A stretch of DNA of 23,039 nucleotides from an uncultured Eubacteriales bacterium (lineage in GTDB: Bacteria; Bacillota; Clostridia; Oscillospirales; Oscillospiraceae), in contig URST01000024.1 in assembly GCA_900550585.1 (NCBI GenBank), positions 1 to 23,039 on the forward strand, given 5' to 3'. Shown here one piece after another: positions 13,584 through 21,204 of this stretch. Made by a program: the position numbers and the translations under genes. The notes below the pieces were generated by a model, which saw only the letters and a list, made by a program, of their open reading frames with translations, had not been told where the DNA came from and searched no databases. Numbering within the stretch: the stretch's first letter is position 1; each line of letters begins with the position of its first letter.

Positions 13584-14379
13584 GAGGTCCCTCCCAACTG
13601 ATGCAGTTCAGACAGCCGCCCTGTCGGGCGATCTCCCGGATGTTGACGGGCACGATCTCTTTGCTGAAAAGCTGCCGTGCGGAAGTCTCAGCCTCGGCAT
13701 CCTGCTCAATGCCAAACACCGGCAGGAAAACCACCCGTTCCGTCTCCAAATAGTTCAGGTAGCAGCCAACGGCGCTGACCACACCGGTCGGGGTAAAGGG
13801 AAAATCCACCGCATCCAGGCCGCAGTCCTGCACCGCTCGCTTCACCTGCTGCTCAAAGCCGCAGGATGACAGCGGCCGATTGCACAGCACGGTGCGGTCG
13901 TCGAGAAATCGCGCCATGCCGTCGGCGTGGCCGGTCATATCGCTTTTCAGAGAGGGAATGATCAAAGCCTCCGCCTCCAGCAGCTCCGACAGCTCATGCA
14001 CCAACGCGGCAGGCGGATACTCCGGGTTTTCGGAAAAGACGCGGTCGCTGATCAGGACGCGCGCCCCGGACGGTGAGAACACCACGTTCCCGCCGTCGAG
14101 GTTGATATTGCTGTATGTAATCGGCAGGCCAAGCTGCGGAGCAAGATCCTTACGAAAATCGGTCCTCAGAACAGGATCGTTTTTCAGATAGGATGGCTCA
14201 TAGCGGAAGGATACCAGCTTTCCGGAGCCTGTCCGCACCGGCATGAAGTCCCGCACCCAAACGTCCCGTGTGCCATCCAGCAGCGCATAGGGGACATCGT
14301 GCGCCGCCAGCGCCGTGAACAGCGTCTCTGCGTCGGTTGGATAAAGCACAGGGAGGAGAGTGGAAAAACAGAAAGCCAT
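13576..14379 (-). CDS. Agmatine deiminase/peptidylarginine deiminase-family protein
   Basis: This 267-residue protein belongs to the guanidino-group-modifying superfamily. Visible motifs in order: DVWVRDFMPV (39-48; agmatine deiminases have D-x-W-x-R-D), NLDGGN (93-98), GHADGMARF (150-158; the catalytic GHxD) and QGGCLNCIS (253-261), with Cys259 at the place of the nucleophile. All catalytic positions look present. Classical agmatine deiminases are about 340-370 residues, so this one is short, mainly at the N-terminus. Such enzymes convert agmatine to N-carbamoylputrescine, but a free-standing variant may have another guanidine substrate. The start is ATG at 14379, two bases from the upstream stop codon, with CTGGAG inside that gene's end, implying coupling. 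It overlaps the next gene by eight bases. Confidence 0.88.
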   Translation of the reverse strand: MAFCFSTLLPVLYPTDAETLFTALAAHDVPYALLDGTRDVWVRDFMPVRTGSGKLVSFRYEPSYLKNDPVLRTDFRKDLAPQLGLPITYSNINLDGGNVVFSPSGARVLISDRVFSENPEYPPAALVHELSELLEAEALIIPSLKSDMTGHADGMARFLDDRTVLCNRPLSSCGFEQQVKRAVQDCGLDAVDFPFTPTGVVSAVGCYLNYLETERVVFLPVFGIEQDAEAETSARQLFSKEIVPVNIREIARQGGCLNCISWEGPHA

Positions 14380-14380
14380 A

Positions 14381-14989
14381 TTACTCCAGTTTGAAAACCA
14401 TATCATATTGTTCTCTGCGAACTTCCTTTGAGACGCTCCTCAACGCATAGGGAGATGGGGAATAGAGCCGAATGACTTTATATGTTTTTTTGTCGATGAC
14501 AATTGAAGCATAGGTCTTGGTTTTATCCCATCCCTCATGATACTGCTTGTCTGATGATTTGTTGACCCACTTCAGAATATTGGCACTTTTATTTGTGTAA
14601 ATCAAAGTGTCAATTTTCGAATGCTCATGCAGGATAGCCTTTAGATTATCACGCTCTTCTATATCACACAGCGACTCATCGTCCGCCTTGCCGTCTTTAT
14701 GTACACAGCTCACAATCATGTCTACCATGCCCATATGCAAGTCGGCTAAAAGCTTTTTGCGCTCATCGATGGCTTCCTGTGTATTTGCATAAGTTAGTCT
14801 TTTCCCTGACGCGTCAGATACCAATTCCCAAAAGTAATTATCTCTTGAACCGTAATAGAAATTAACATCATCATCGTACAGCATTTCATCCGTGTTACAA
14901 AATCTGTAGGGAGGCATGGTTCCTATAATCAGTTTTGTGGCTCCCTCTGGGATTTCAGGTGCAAACGGATGAGTAGATTTTTTGTTCAT
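14381..14989 (-). CDS. Uracil-DNA glycosylase superfamily protein
   Basis: This 202-residue protein has the core of the UDG superfamily, closest in look to mismatch-specific/deoxyinosine glycosylase types: LIIGTMPP (20-27, motif 1), VNFYYGSRDNYFWELV (42-57) and the C-terminal LYSPSPYALR (175-184, in place of the HPSP/LPSTSP loop). Typical enzymes remove uracil or deaminated bases from DNA. The start is ATG at 14989 after AAAGGG; in-frame ATGs upstream (15064, 15010) are less well placed. The gene is AT-richer than its neighbours. It is first in a three-gene operon with the deiminase-like and phosphatase genes, driven by a clear promoter at 15095-15067. The catalytic acid is not obvious to me, so activity is unproven. 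Confidence 0.8.
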   Translation of the reverse strand: MNKKSTHPFAPEIPEGATKLIIGTMPPYRFCNTDEMLYDDDVNFYYGSRDNYFWELVSDASGKRLTYANTQEAIDERKKLLADLHMGMVDMIVSCVHKDGKADDESLCDIEERDNLKAILHEHSKIDTLIYTNKSANILKWVNKSSDKQYHEGWDKTKTYASIVIDKKTYKVIRLYSPSPYALRSVSKEVRREQYDMVFKLE

Positions 14990-15066
14990 TCTAATACCCT
15001 TTCTCTCCATTGATGTTCTCTTGTCTTTAGGTTGATCGTTCCGTCTTTTCCAAAGGTTTCTCACTC

Positions 15067-15095
15067 ATTATAACAGAGCGTGCCGAAAAACGCAA
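15067..15095 (-). promoter_or_regulatory. Promoter of the UDG-deiminase-phosphatase operon
   Basis: On the minus strand TTGCGT (15095-15090) and TATAAT (15072-15067) are 17 bases apart. The -35 overlaps the T-tract side of the Sel1 terminator. Confidence 0.75.
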
Positions 15096-15117
15096 GTTCA
15101 CCAATTTCTTGGAACTT
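15086..15117 (-). terminator. Terminator of the Sel1-repeat gene
   Basis: On the minus strand AAGTTC (15117-15112) pairs with GAACTT (15099-15094), with CAA/TTG inside around a GAAA loop. GCGTTTTT follows. It starts 2 bases after the Sel1 gene stop. Confidence 0.65.
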
Positions 15118-15119
15118 TT

Positions 15120-15803
15120 TCACCAATTTAGCCTCTGGTTGCGCCAGCGGATGCGCTCCGCCGCGTAGCGGCGATACCATCTTGCAGCCTCCTTGTAATG
15201 CTTGTCCGCCTCGTAGATCTGTGCCAGCCGCGACATGGCGGCATCGCTGCCAGCCTCGGCGGCCCGGTGATACCAGCGGATGCCCTCTGCCTGGTCACAC
15301 GCCACATCCTGCCCGTAATAGTATCGATGCCCCAGATGCAGCATCCCGATGGCGTCGCCGCCCACCGCCGCCTCGTAGTCAGCCATAAAGCTATCCTCCC
15401 GCTCCTGTGCGTCCAGCAGCGCGTCCACCGCCGCCGCGTAGGACTCGCACTCGAAGTACAGCCGAAGCCGGGCATTCTCCGCCTCACCCACAGGGTCAAA
15501 AGCGCTCATTACATCGGAAGTCACGTTGTTCTCCGCCCGCTTATACCAGCGGATAGCCTGCGGGTAGTTGCGCTTTGTACCGCAGCCGTGCTCACAGCAC
15601 CATCCGGCGGCGAACTGCGCCTCGGTAAAGTTGTGGGCTCCTGAGCGCTTGAATAGATCGAATGCCTTTGCCATAGCGTCGGGCGTGCCGCTGCGGATAT
15701 GCGCCAACGCCTGCGCGAACTGTGCGTCCGCCGCCCGTCGCCGTCCGGCGATCTCCCACATCTCCGCGTACACACGGAGGGCGGGTGAAAAAGTAACATC
15801 CAT
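15120..15803 (-). CDS. Sel1-like repeat protein
   Basis: This 227-residue helical solenoid has Sel1/TPR-like repeats: FTEAQFAAGWCCEHGCGTKR with AIRWYKRAE, then AIGMLHLGHRYYYGQDV with GIRWYHRAAEAGSDAAMSRLAQIY, and a last KEAARWYRRYAAE. Sel1 repeats mediate protein-protein contacts, often as regulators or adaptors. There is no signal peptide, so it is likely cytosolic. The start is ATG at 15803, with AGGAGG eight bases away; the ATG at 15809 is too close to it. It is divergent from the second FtsH-like protease, and the two promoters share a 30-base pattern, suggesting co-regulation. A partner role for the protease is inferred from this. Confidence 0.88.
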   Translation of the reverse strand: MDVTFSPALRVYAEMWEIAGRRRAADAQFAQALAHIRSGTPDAMAKAFDLFKRSGAHNFTEAQFAAGWCCEHGCGTKRNYPQAIRWYKRAENNVTSDVMSAFDPVGEAENARLRLYFECESYAAAVDALLDAQEREDSFMADYEAAVGGDAIGMLHLGHRYYYGQDVACDQAEGIRWYHRAAEAGSDAAMSRLAQIYEADKHYKEAARWYRRYAAERIRWRNQRLNW

Positions 15804-15835
15804 GGTCATTTCCTCCTGCAATGTGATTTGCGGTC

Positions 15836-15864
15836 AGTGTAGCACCTTTTTTAATAAGACCTAA
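15836..15864 (-). promoter_or_regulatory. Promoter of the Sel1 gene with TTAGGTCTTA motif
   Basis: On the minus strand TTAGGT (15864-15859) and TACACT (15841-15836) are 17 bases apart, with TGC before the -10. The -35 is far from consensus and is part of TTAGGTCTTA, shared exactly with the divergent promoter at 16059. Confidence 0.7.
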
Positions 15865-16058
15865 ATATTTATATTATTTTCGGCGGTTTGGGGGTAGAAA
15901 TCGGCCTCCACCGCCCATTTTTTCGTGTGCAGGCAGCAAAAACCGCCGCATTTCATGGGCATAACGCTGCAAATGTGGGGAATTTGAATGCGTCAAATTG
16001 TGCGCCTATACGAAATTTTGCAGAAAACCGCCTTTTGACCTATATATGCTTATATAAA

Positions 16059-16087
16059 TTAGGTCTTAATTATATGGGTGCTATACT
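16059..16087 (+). promoter_or_regulatory. Promoter of FtsH-like copy 2 with TTAGGTCTTA motif
   Basis: TTAGGT (16059-16064) and TATACT (16082-16087) are 17 bases apart, with extended TGC. Over 30 bases it matches the Sel1 promoter at 24 positions. The rest of the 15865-16058 intergenic region shows no gene. Confidence 0.72.
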
Positions 16088-16117
16088 GGCGGTAAAATTC
16101 GAAAAGGAGATTTTACC

Positions 16118-17521
16118 ATGAACGCATTTGACAAGGTCATCGGATACAAGGCCACCAAGCGCGAGCTGCTGCAGCTGTGCGATATGCTCCGCAACCGGGA
16201 GATCTATAAGGAGATGGGCGCCCGCCTGCCCCATGGACTGCTGCTGTATGGCGACCCGGGCTTGGGCAAGACGCTTTTGGCAAGGTGCTTTGTGGAGGAG
16301 AGCGGGCTGCACACCATCACGGTACGCCGCGACAAGGGCGGCGACGCCTTTATCGATGGAATTACACAGGCCTTTGCCAGCGCGAAGACAAAAGCGCCGT
16401 CCATTGTCCTTTTGGACGACATGGACAAATTTGCCAACGAGGATGATACCCACTGCGACGCGCCGGAATATGCCGCCGTGCAAGCAGGTATCGACGATGT
16501 GAAGGACACCGGTGTGTTTGTGATCGCCACGGCAAACGATATCCGCAAGCTGCCGAGCTCCCTGCGCCGTTCCGGACGGTTTGACCGAAAAATCGGACTT
16601 CAAGCGCCCACGGCGTCCGACGCGGAGGAGATCATCACCCACTATCTGAAAACGAAACGGGTTTCGGACAGTGTCAACATGGAAGACCTGACGAGGATGA
16701 TGCGCTATAATTCCTGCGCCGAGCTGGAGACTATTTTGAATGAAGCGGCGGTTCGTGCGGCCTTTGCCCGCAAGACCGGCATCGACATGGAGGACATGGT
16801 GAGTGTGGTGCTGAAGCAGCAATATGGCGCACAAGAGGATATGCCTCGCGTTTCGGATGAAGTTATCGAAAAGGTGGCACTTCACGAGGCGGGGCATCTG
16901 GTGGTATGCGAAGCGCTGTGCCCCGGCAGCGTCGGCTTTGCCTCCCTGCTTCCCTCCGACGAAAACCGGTGCGGCGGCTTTATCCACTGCTGCAAAGGTG
17001 TCTCCGATTCACAAAGCGCCACCATCGCCCTGGGCGGCAAGGCCGCCGTGGAGACGCGGTATGCGGGGCAGGTCGCGGAGGGATGCAGCGACGATATCGC
17101 CCGTGCGGTCAACTGTATCCGTGAGGCGGCAGCCAAGGAGGGGACACTGGGATTCTCCCTGCTGAATGTCGAAAGCGATTCCTCCAGCAATATGTCCGAA
17201 AGCCTGAATGCCCGCAGCGAGGCGGCGGTACAGGCGGAGCTGGAGCGGTACTACGGCAAGGCAAGGGCGCTCCTTGCTCAAAACGAGGCGTTTCTGAAAG
17301 AGATCACAGAGGCGCTGGTCATGAAGAAGACCCTGCTCTATTCCGATATTCAGGCTATCCGCGGCACCGCTGTAAAGAGAAACCCTGCGGTGACCTGCGA
17401 GGCGGCTTCAAGGTATGGCGCGGCGGAGATCGAGAATTCCCCGCCGGAGGATCCGGAGGAGGCGATGCGCCAGAAGATCATGCGCAAGCTGGAGGAGGCG
17501 GAGCGACGGCGATGTTCCTGA
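16118..17521 (+). CDS. Soluble FtsH-like AAA+ ATPase/M41 metalloprotease (copy 2)
   Basis: This 467-residue paralogue of the protein at 3101-4360 has the same opening (MNAFDKVIGYKATKRELL). Motifs: Walker A GDPGLGKT (45-52), Walker B VLLDDMD (97-103), ATAND (137-141), RSGRFDR (151-157), zinc motif HEAGH (256-260), GGKAAVETRYAG (306-317) and GCSDDIARA (322-330) with the probable third ligand Asp. It too lacks FtsH membrane segments. A C-terminal extension of about 50 residues, absent from copy 1, ends in a basic/acidic helix (EEAMRQKIMRKLEEAERRR). The start is ATG at 16118 after AAAAGGAG. It is divergent from the Sel1 gene and followed after 129 bases by a large LRR gene. ATP-driven proteolysis in the cytosol is expected; substrates are unknown. 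Confidence 0.92.
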   Translation: MNAFDKVIGYKATKRELLQLCDMLRNREIYKEMGARLPHGLLLYGDPGLGKTLLARCFVEESGLHTITVRRDKGGDAFIDGITQAFASAKTKAPSIVLLDDMDKFANEDDTHCDAPEYAAVQAGIDDVKDTGVFVIATANDIRKLPSSLRRSGRFDRKIGLQAPTASDAEEIITHYLKTKRVSDSVNMEDLTRMMRYNSCAELETILNEAAVRAAFARKTGIDMEDMVSVVLKQQYGAQEDMPRVSDEVIEKVALHEAGHLVVCEALCPGSVGFASLLPSDENRCGGFIHCCKGVSDSQSATIALGGKAAVETRYAGQVAEGCSDDIARAVNCIREAAAKEGTLGFSLLNVESDSSSNMSESLNARSEAAVQAELERYYGKARALLAQNEAFLKEITEALVMKKTLLYSDIQAIRGTAVKRNPAVTCEAASRYGAAEIENSPPEDPEEAMRQKIMRKLEEAERRRCS

Positions 17522-17572
17522 TGCTTCAGGAGCGCGCCGTGGAGAGCGAGCCCGTCGCGTAGAATGAAGCGG

Positions 17573-17610
17573 TATAATGGGGTGGATTTTTGCTCCACGG
17601 GATGTATAAT
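17573..17610 (+). promoter_or_regulatory. Two TATAAT boxes before the large LRR gene
   Basis: GTATAATGG occurs twice, with TATAAT at 17573-17578 and 17605-17610. For the second, GTGGAT (17582-17587) sits 17 bases upstream as a weak -35. GTGGA and TCCAC between them form a small inverted repeat. At least one is probably a promoter, giving the LRR gene independent control. Confidence 0.4.
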
Positions 17611-17650
17611 GGAAAAAGAGACGATACGATGAACGAGAAAGGAGAACAGC

Positions 17651-19507
17651 ATGCCATTTGAGATCAAGAACGGTGTTTTGAGGAACTACCGCGAAGAACC
17701 TGGCGTAACGAAGGTCGTCATCCCCGACGGCGTGACACGCATCGGAGACGGGGCGTTTTTTAGCTGCGAAAGCCTGATCAGCATCACGATCCCAGAGAGC
17801 GTGGTAAAAATTGATTGCAACGCATTTGCATTCTGCTACCGTCTGACCAGCATCACGATCCCTGCAGGAGTGACATCCGTTGAAAAGTATACATTCCGCT
17901 GCTGTATGAACCTTAAGGATGTTGTCATCCCCGAGGGAGTAACAAGTATTGGAGGAACAGCATTTGCCGGCTGCACAAAATTAACAAACGTTGTACTTCC
18001 GGCCAGCCTGGTGAATATCGAGCAGTGGGCTTTTGCGGGTTGCAGAAGCTTGAGCAGCATTACGATCCCGGAGGGCGTGACGAGGATCGAGAGAGGGGCG
18101 TTTAGCAACTGCAGCGAACTGACCGACATTGTGATCCCGGATAGCGTAACAAGTATTGGAAATAGTGCGTTTGCAGGGTGCGGAAAGCTCAAAAGTGTTG
18201 TGCTTCCGACCGGTGTGACGGATATTGGTGAACATATGTTCTGGGGATGCACAGACTTGGCGGATGAATCGGGGCTTGTCATCATACACGGCACTCTGTA
18301 TTCCTGCGTTGACGATCGAGACAGCGTGACGATCCCGAAAGACGTAACGCGCATCGGGGATGGCGCGTTTGCCGGATGCGGAGATTTAACGGACATAACG
18401 ATCCCGGACAATGTGACAAGCATTGGGCGGGGGGCATTTTCCAGATGTGAGTTTTTGGATAGCATAACGCTGCCCGATAGCATTACAAGTATTGGCGAAA
18501 AGGCGTTTTGGCGCTGCAGCGGCTTGACCAGCATCACAATACCAGACCATGTGACACACATCGAGCGGGAAACCTTTGCCGAATGCAAGCGGTTGGCGAA
18601 TGTAATAATTCCCGATGGCGTAACAAATATCGGAGAACAGGCGTTTCGGTGGTGTACCAGACTCACCAGCATCACGATCCCAAACAGTGTGGTAAGTATT
18701 GGGGACGGGGCGTTCGACGAATGCAAGAACCTGACAAGCATTACAATTCCGGATAATGTGACGGACATCAGCGATAGTGCGTTCGCAGGATGCCGGGGGT
18801 TGGCGGATGGATCCGGGCATATAATTGTCTGTGGTGTTTTATATTCTAACAAAAGCAACGAAGAATACTCTGCGATCCCGACTGGCGTGACGCGCATCGG
18901 TGAGCGTGCGCTTTATGGTCGCCGTAACATAACGGACATAACAATTCCGGAGGGAGTGACCAGCATCGGAAGTTTTGCATTCGCTTGGTGCAGAGAACTG
19001 AAACATATCATGCTCCCTAACAGTCTTACGAGTATTGGAGATTCCGCATTTGCAGGGTGCAGTGGGCTGTCGAGTATCACAATTCCGGAAAACGTGACGC
19101 ATATCGGCGCAGAGGCATTTCAGGATTGCGACGGCTTAGAGGAGATAACACTCCCGTCCTCGCAGGCTAAGCGTTTGTCCGTGATTTTGCCAAAGTCCCA
19201 AAATATCGTGATCCACATGGAAGATATAACGGGTATCAGTACGAGGTACAGACCCGGTGCAGTGGTGGGTTTTGCAGAGGATGATCGCGATTGCGCGGAC
19301 AAAAACGGCAAAAAATACTGCAAGTATATAAGATCCCATGCTGCAAAGCTCATTGGGGCGGCTGTTGAGCATCCCGCGCTGTTCCGCCTTATGCTGCGGG
19401 AAAAACTCATCGATGCCAAGGATATGGACATGGTATCAATGACTGTACAGGAAACAGGCAATGCAGAGTTAGTTGCCGCTCTGCGGGACTACCGGCCCTC
19501 TTGCTGA
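17651..19507 (+). CDS. BspA-type leucine-rich-repeat protein (long)
   Basis: This 618-residue protein has about 19 full LRR_5 units plus a partial one, with a strict 23-residue period (consensus SITIPxxVTSIGxxAFxxCxxL) from about residue 21 to 500. Two island insertions interrupt the array after units 8 and 15 (SGLVIIHGTLYS and SGHIIVCGVLYS). The last ~110 residues form a non-LRR helical domain (AAKLIGAAVEHPALFRLML, then NAELVAALRDY) seen in cytosolic LRR_5 proteins of gut Firmicutes (from memory). There is no signal peptide or membrane segment. The start is ATG at 17651 after AAAGGAG. It is AT-richer than its neighbours. Its placement next to a protease mirrors the LRR-protease pair at 2201-4360 but in reversed order. 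A target-recognition role is inferred. Confidence 0.9.
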   Translation: MPFEIKNGVLRNYREEPGVTKVVIPDGVTRIGDGAFFSCESLISITIPESVVKIDCNAFAFCYRLTSITIPAGVTSVEKYTFRCCMNLKDVVIPEGVTSIGGTAFAGCTKLTNVVLPASLVNIEQWAFAGCRSLSSITIPEGVTRIERGAFSNCSELTDIVIPDSVTSIGNSAFAGCGKLKSVVLPTGVTDIGEHMFWGCTDLADESGLVIIHGTLYSCVDDRDSVTIPKDVTRIGDGAFAGCGDLTDITIPDNVTSIGRGAFSRCEFLDSITLPDSITSIGEKAFWRCSGLTSITIPDHVTHIERETFAECKRLANVIIPDGVTNIGEQAFRWCTRLTSITIPNSVVSIGDGAFDECKNLTSITIPDNVTDISDSAFAGCRGLADGSGHIIVCGVLYSNKSNEEYSAIPTGVTRIGERALYGRRNITDITIPEGVTSIGSFAFAWCRELKHIMLPNSLTSIGDSAFAGCSGLSSITIPENVTHIGAEAFQDCDGLEEITLPSSQAKRLSVILPKSQNIVIHMEDITGISTRYRPGAVVGFAEDDRDCADKNGKKYCKYIRSHAAKLIGAAVEHPALFRLMLREKLIDAKDMDMVSMTVQETGNAELVAALRDYRPSC

Positions 19508-19553
19508 AATTTTACGGGATGTCTCGTCGCGCATTAGCGCACAACATGACTAA
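19501..19553 (+). repeat. Degenerate long-form dispersed repeat, copy R5
   Basis: This aligns without gaps to 11491-11530 over its first 40 bases (ACGGGAT-TC-CG-CGCGCA pattern, mostly C/T and G/A differences). It then reads GCGCACAACATGAC in place of GCGCAGAAATGACC. It overlaps the stop of the large LRR gene. Confidence 0.5.
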
Positions 19554-19577
19554 ATATTTCTTTGCCGACAAAACTAC

Positions 19578-19609
19578 GGAGGGTGCGGTTCTGCTGAACC
19601 GCACCCTCC
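19578..19609. terminator. Bidirectional terminator between LRR and DUF6076-like genes
   Basis: Fourteen-base perfect arms (19578-19591 and 19596-19609) flank TGCT, with TTGTATTT after the stem on the plus strand. It lies between convergent genes. Confidence 0.8.
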
Positions 19610-19615
19610 TTGTAT

Positions 19616-20569
19616 TTACGACTCCTTCAGCCACCGCTGGAATTCCTCTGCGGTGATGCTACCTTCGTCACATCTCTTTTTCTGCTCTCTGGCCTGCTCG
19701 CTCCACGCGTAAAACTCGCTGTCGCTGATATGCCCGGCCTTGATCCACGCGAAGCGTCGCTTGTACTCCCTGCGGTAGACCTTGAACACCGGATCGTCCG
19801 CCTGCTTCAGCGTCCACTGCTGGAATGCCCCCATCGCACGGCAGCTGGACTGACCGTCGAGCGGTGTGCGGTCGCAGTACTCTGCGCTGACACGGCCTGT
19901 CTGGGCAAAGTACCGCCCGCAGTTTTTGCAGCGACGCACGGTGATGCTGCGCTCCACGCAAGTCTGCAAAGAATAGCTGATCATATCCGCCACGGTGTTC
20001 GCGTACAGCACCGGCGCGCAAGTATCGCCATCCACCGGCTCAAAGCGCGTGGTCAGCAGACGGAACGGAAACAACTCCGGATCACTGGGTTGGTCAGGCT
20101 GGTCGAAGTGATAGTAACGCATGACTTGCCGGCTGGGCTCGCGCCCGGCCTTGTCTATATCCAGTATCAGCGCGAAGAAACGCTGGATCTGCTTTTGGTA
20201 CAGCGGCAGCTCCTCCGGCAGTGACCGCAGCTCGTCCAATGCGCCCGATACCGCAGCCTCAGTGTTCCCGAAGCCTACGGAATGAAGATAGAACCACTTG
20301 GCATACAGCACGCGAAAGAAGCTGTGCATCTCTGCCAGCGCTCCCAGCTTGACCACGGCGCCGGTCACACTCTCACGGTCAAGGTTCTCCAGGTCATCAC
20401 AGATGCACCGCAGAGCGATGGCGACATTCTCTATATCCAGCTCTGTGAATGACAACAGCGACTCTAAAAACGGGAAGGTCTTTCGCCGCGACGGCGCTCC
20501 CTGCGTGCCAAAGGCATCGCTCTCGATGACCTCATGCCTTCCAGGGAAATACATTTTGCAGTACCACAT
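19616..20569 (-). CDS. DUF6076-like zinc-binding protein
   Basis: This 317-residue protein has a mainly helical N-terminal half and a C-terminal zinc-knuckle-like segment: CKNCGRYF (Cys214, Cys217), EYCDR (Cys232) and SSCRAMG (Cys243). It is followed by a basic helical tail (KVYRREYKRRFAWI). The layout matches proteins labelled DUF6076, common in clostridial mobile elements, with the CxxCGxxF...YC pattern similar to CGNR zinc fingers (family from memory). DNA or RNA binding is likely but unproven. The start is ATG at 20569 after GGAGGG; a TTG start 12 bases upstream overlaps that site. It is convergent with the LRR gene and divergent from the HTH gene at 20727. No confident promoter of its own was found. 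Confidence 0.72.
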   Translation of the reverse strand: MWYCKMYFPGRHEVIESDAFGTQGAPSRRKTFPFLESLLSFTELDIENVAIALRCICDDLENLDRESVTGAVVKLGALAEMHSFFRVLYAKWFYLHSVGFGNTEAAVSGALDELRSLPEELPLYQKQIQRFFALILDIDKAGREPSRQVMRYYHFDQPDQPSDPELFPFRLLTTRFEPVDGDTCAPVLYANTVADMISYSLQTCVERSITVRRCKNCGRYFAQTGRVSAEYCDRTPLDGQSSCRAMGAFQQWTLKQADDPVFKVYRREYKRRFAWIKAGHISDSEFYAWSEQAREQKKRCDEGSITAEEFQRWLKES

Positions 20570-20601
20570 AGTGCCCTCCAATTGTGGACTAATTGTAAAT
20601 A

Positions 20602-20655
20602 TTGCTCGACAGCATTGACAGACTTTGCCGCCTTTGTTATGATAGGCTCGAGCAA
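20602..20655 (+). promoter_or_regulatory. Promoter of the HTH gene with flanking operator-like arms
   Basis: TTGACA (20615-20620, consensus) and TATGAT (20638-20643) are 17 bases apart. TTGCTCGA (20602-20609) and its exact complement TCGAGCAA (20648-20655) flank the promoter, and ATTGTAAATATT/AATATTACAAT form a further outer pair. This suits a dimeric repressor or looping. Confidence 0.8.
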
Positions 20656-20726
20656 GATGTCTAATTAATATTACAATCAGTCTACATCATCCGCACAGCC
20701 ATGTCAACAAAAATCGGAGGTATCTA

Positions 20727-21155
20727 TTGAACTTACAAAACAACAAATCGAAAAACTTCACACCACTGCCTAACGAGATATTCTCTCTGCACTTAAGCAC
20801 CGGCGAGCTGGCGACCTACGCTGTACTGATGCGGCTGGAAGACCCGCGCACCTACGAGTGCTGGCCCAGCTACGAAACCATCGGTAAAGCCATCGGCAAA
20901 AGCAAGAGCTCCGTCAAGCGTTATGTGGCTGGGCTGGTAGAAAAAGGGCTCATCACCGTAGAGCCGACGTCGGTCATCATGCGGAACGGCCTGAAGAAAA
21001 ACGGCAACCTGCGTTATCACATTCGCCCCATCCGAGAGGCGGTGGAGTGGTACACCCGGCACCAGCTGTACCTCGCCGAAGCCGCCGCCGAGCGACAGCG
21101 GGTACGGCGGAAACTGTCGGCGCAAGCCGCAGAACCGCCGTGTTCGCCCCTATGA
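20727..21155 (+). CDS. Helix-turn-helix protein of the mobilization module
   Basis: This 142-residue protein has an HTH_36/replication-initiator-type winged helix: FSLHLSTGELATYAVLMRL, then WPSYETIGKAIGKSKSSVKR with YVAGLVEKGLITVE. Such proteins in Firmicutes mobile elements act as regulators or replication-associated DNA-binding proteins. The C-terminus is helical and basic (AAAERQRVRRKLS). The start is TTG at 20727, with GGAGG six bases upstream; no nearby ATG fits. It is driven by the strong promoter at 20615-20643 and could bind the flanking inverted repeats itself. MobC and the relaxase follow after a 310-base hairpin-rich gap. Confidence 0.8.
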   Translation: MNLQNNKSKNFTPLPNEIFSLHLSTGELATYAVLMRLEDPRTYECWPSYETIGKAIGKSKSSVKRYVAGLVEKGLITVEPTSVIMRNGLKKNGNLRYHIRPIREAVEWYTRHQLYLAEAAAERQRVRRKLSAQAAEPPCSPL

Positions 21156-21204
21156 GCCGCTGTGTGGTCTCGCAGGAAGGCGAGCGTGTCGTGGGACGCC
21201 GGAG

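Noticed and set aside
17651..19507. Regular repeats resembling a CRISPR array
   Set aside because: The 69-base period is coding and keeps the LRR_5 consensus in frame. There are no conserved short repeats with unique spacers and no cas genes in the window.
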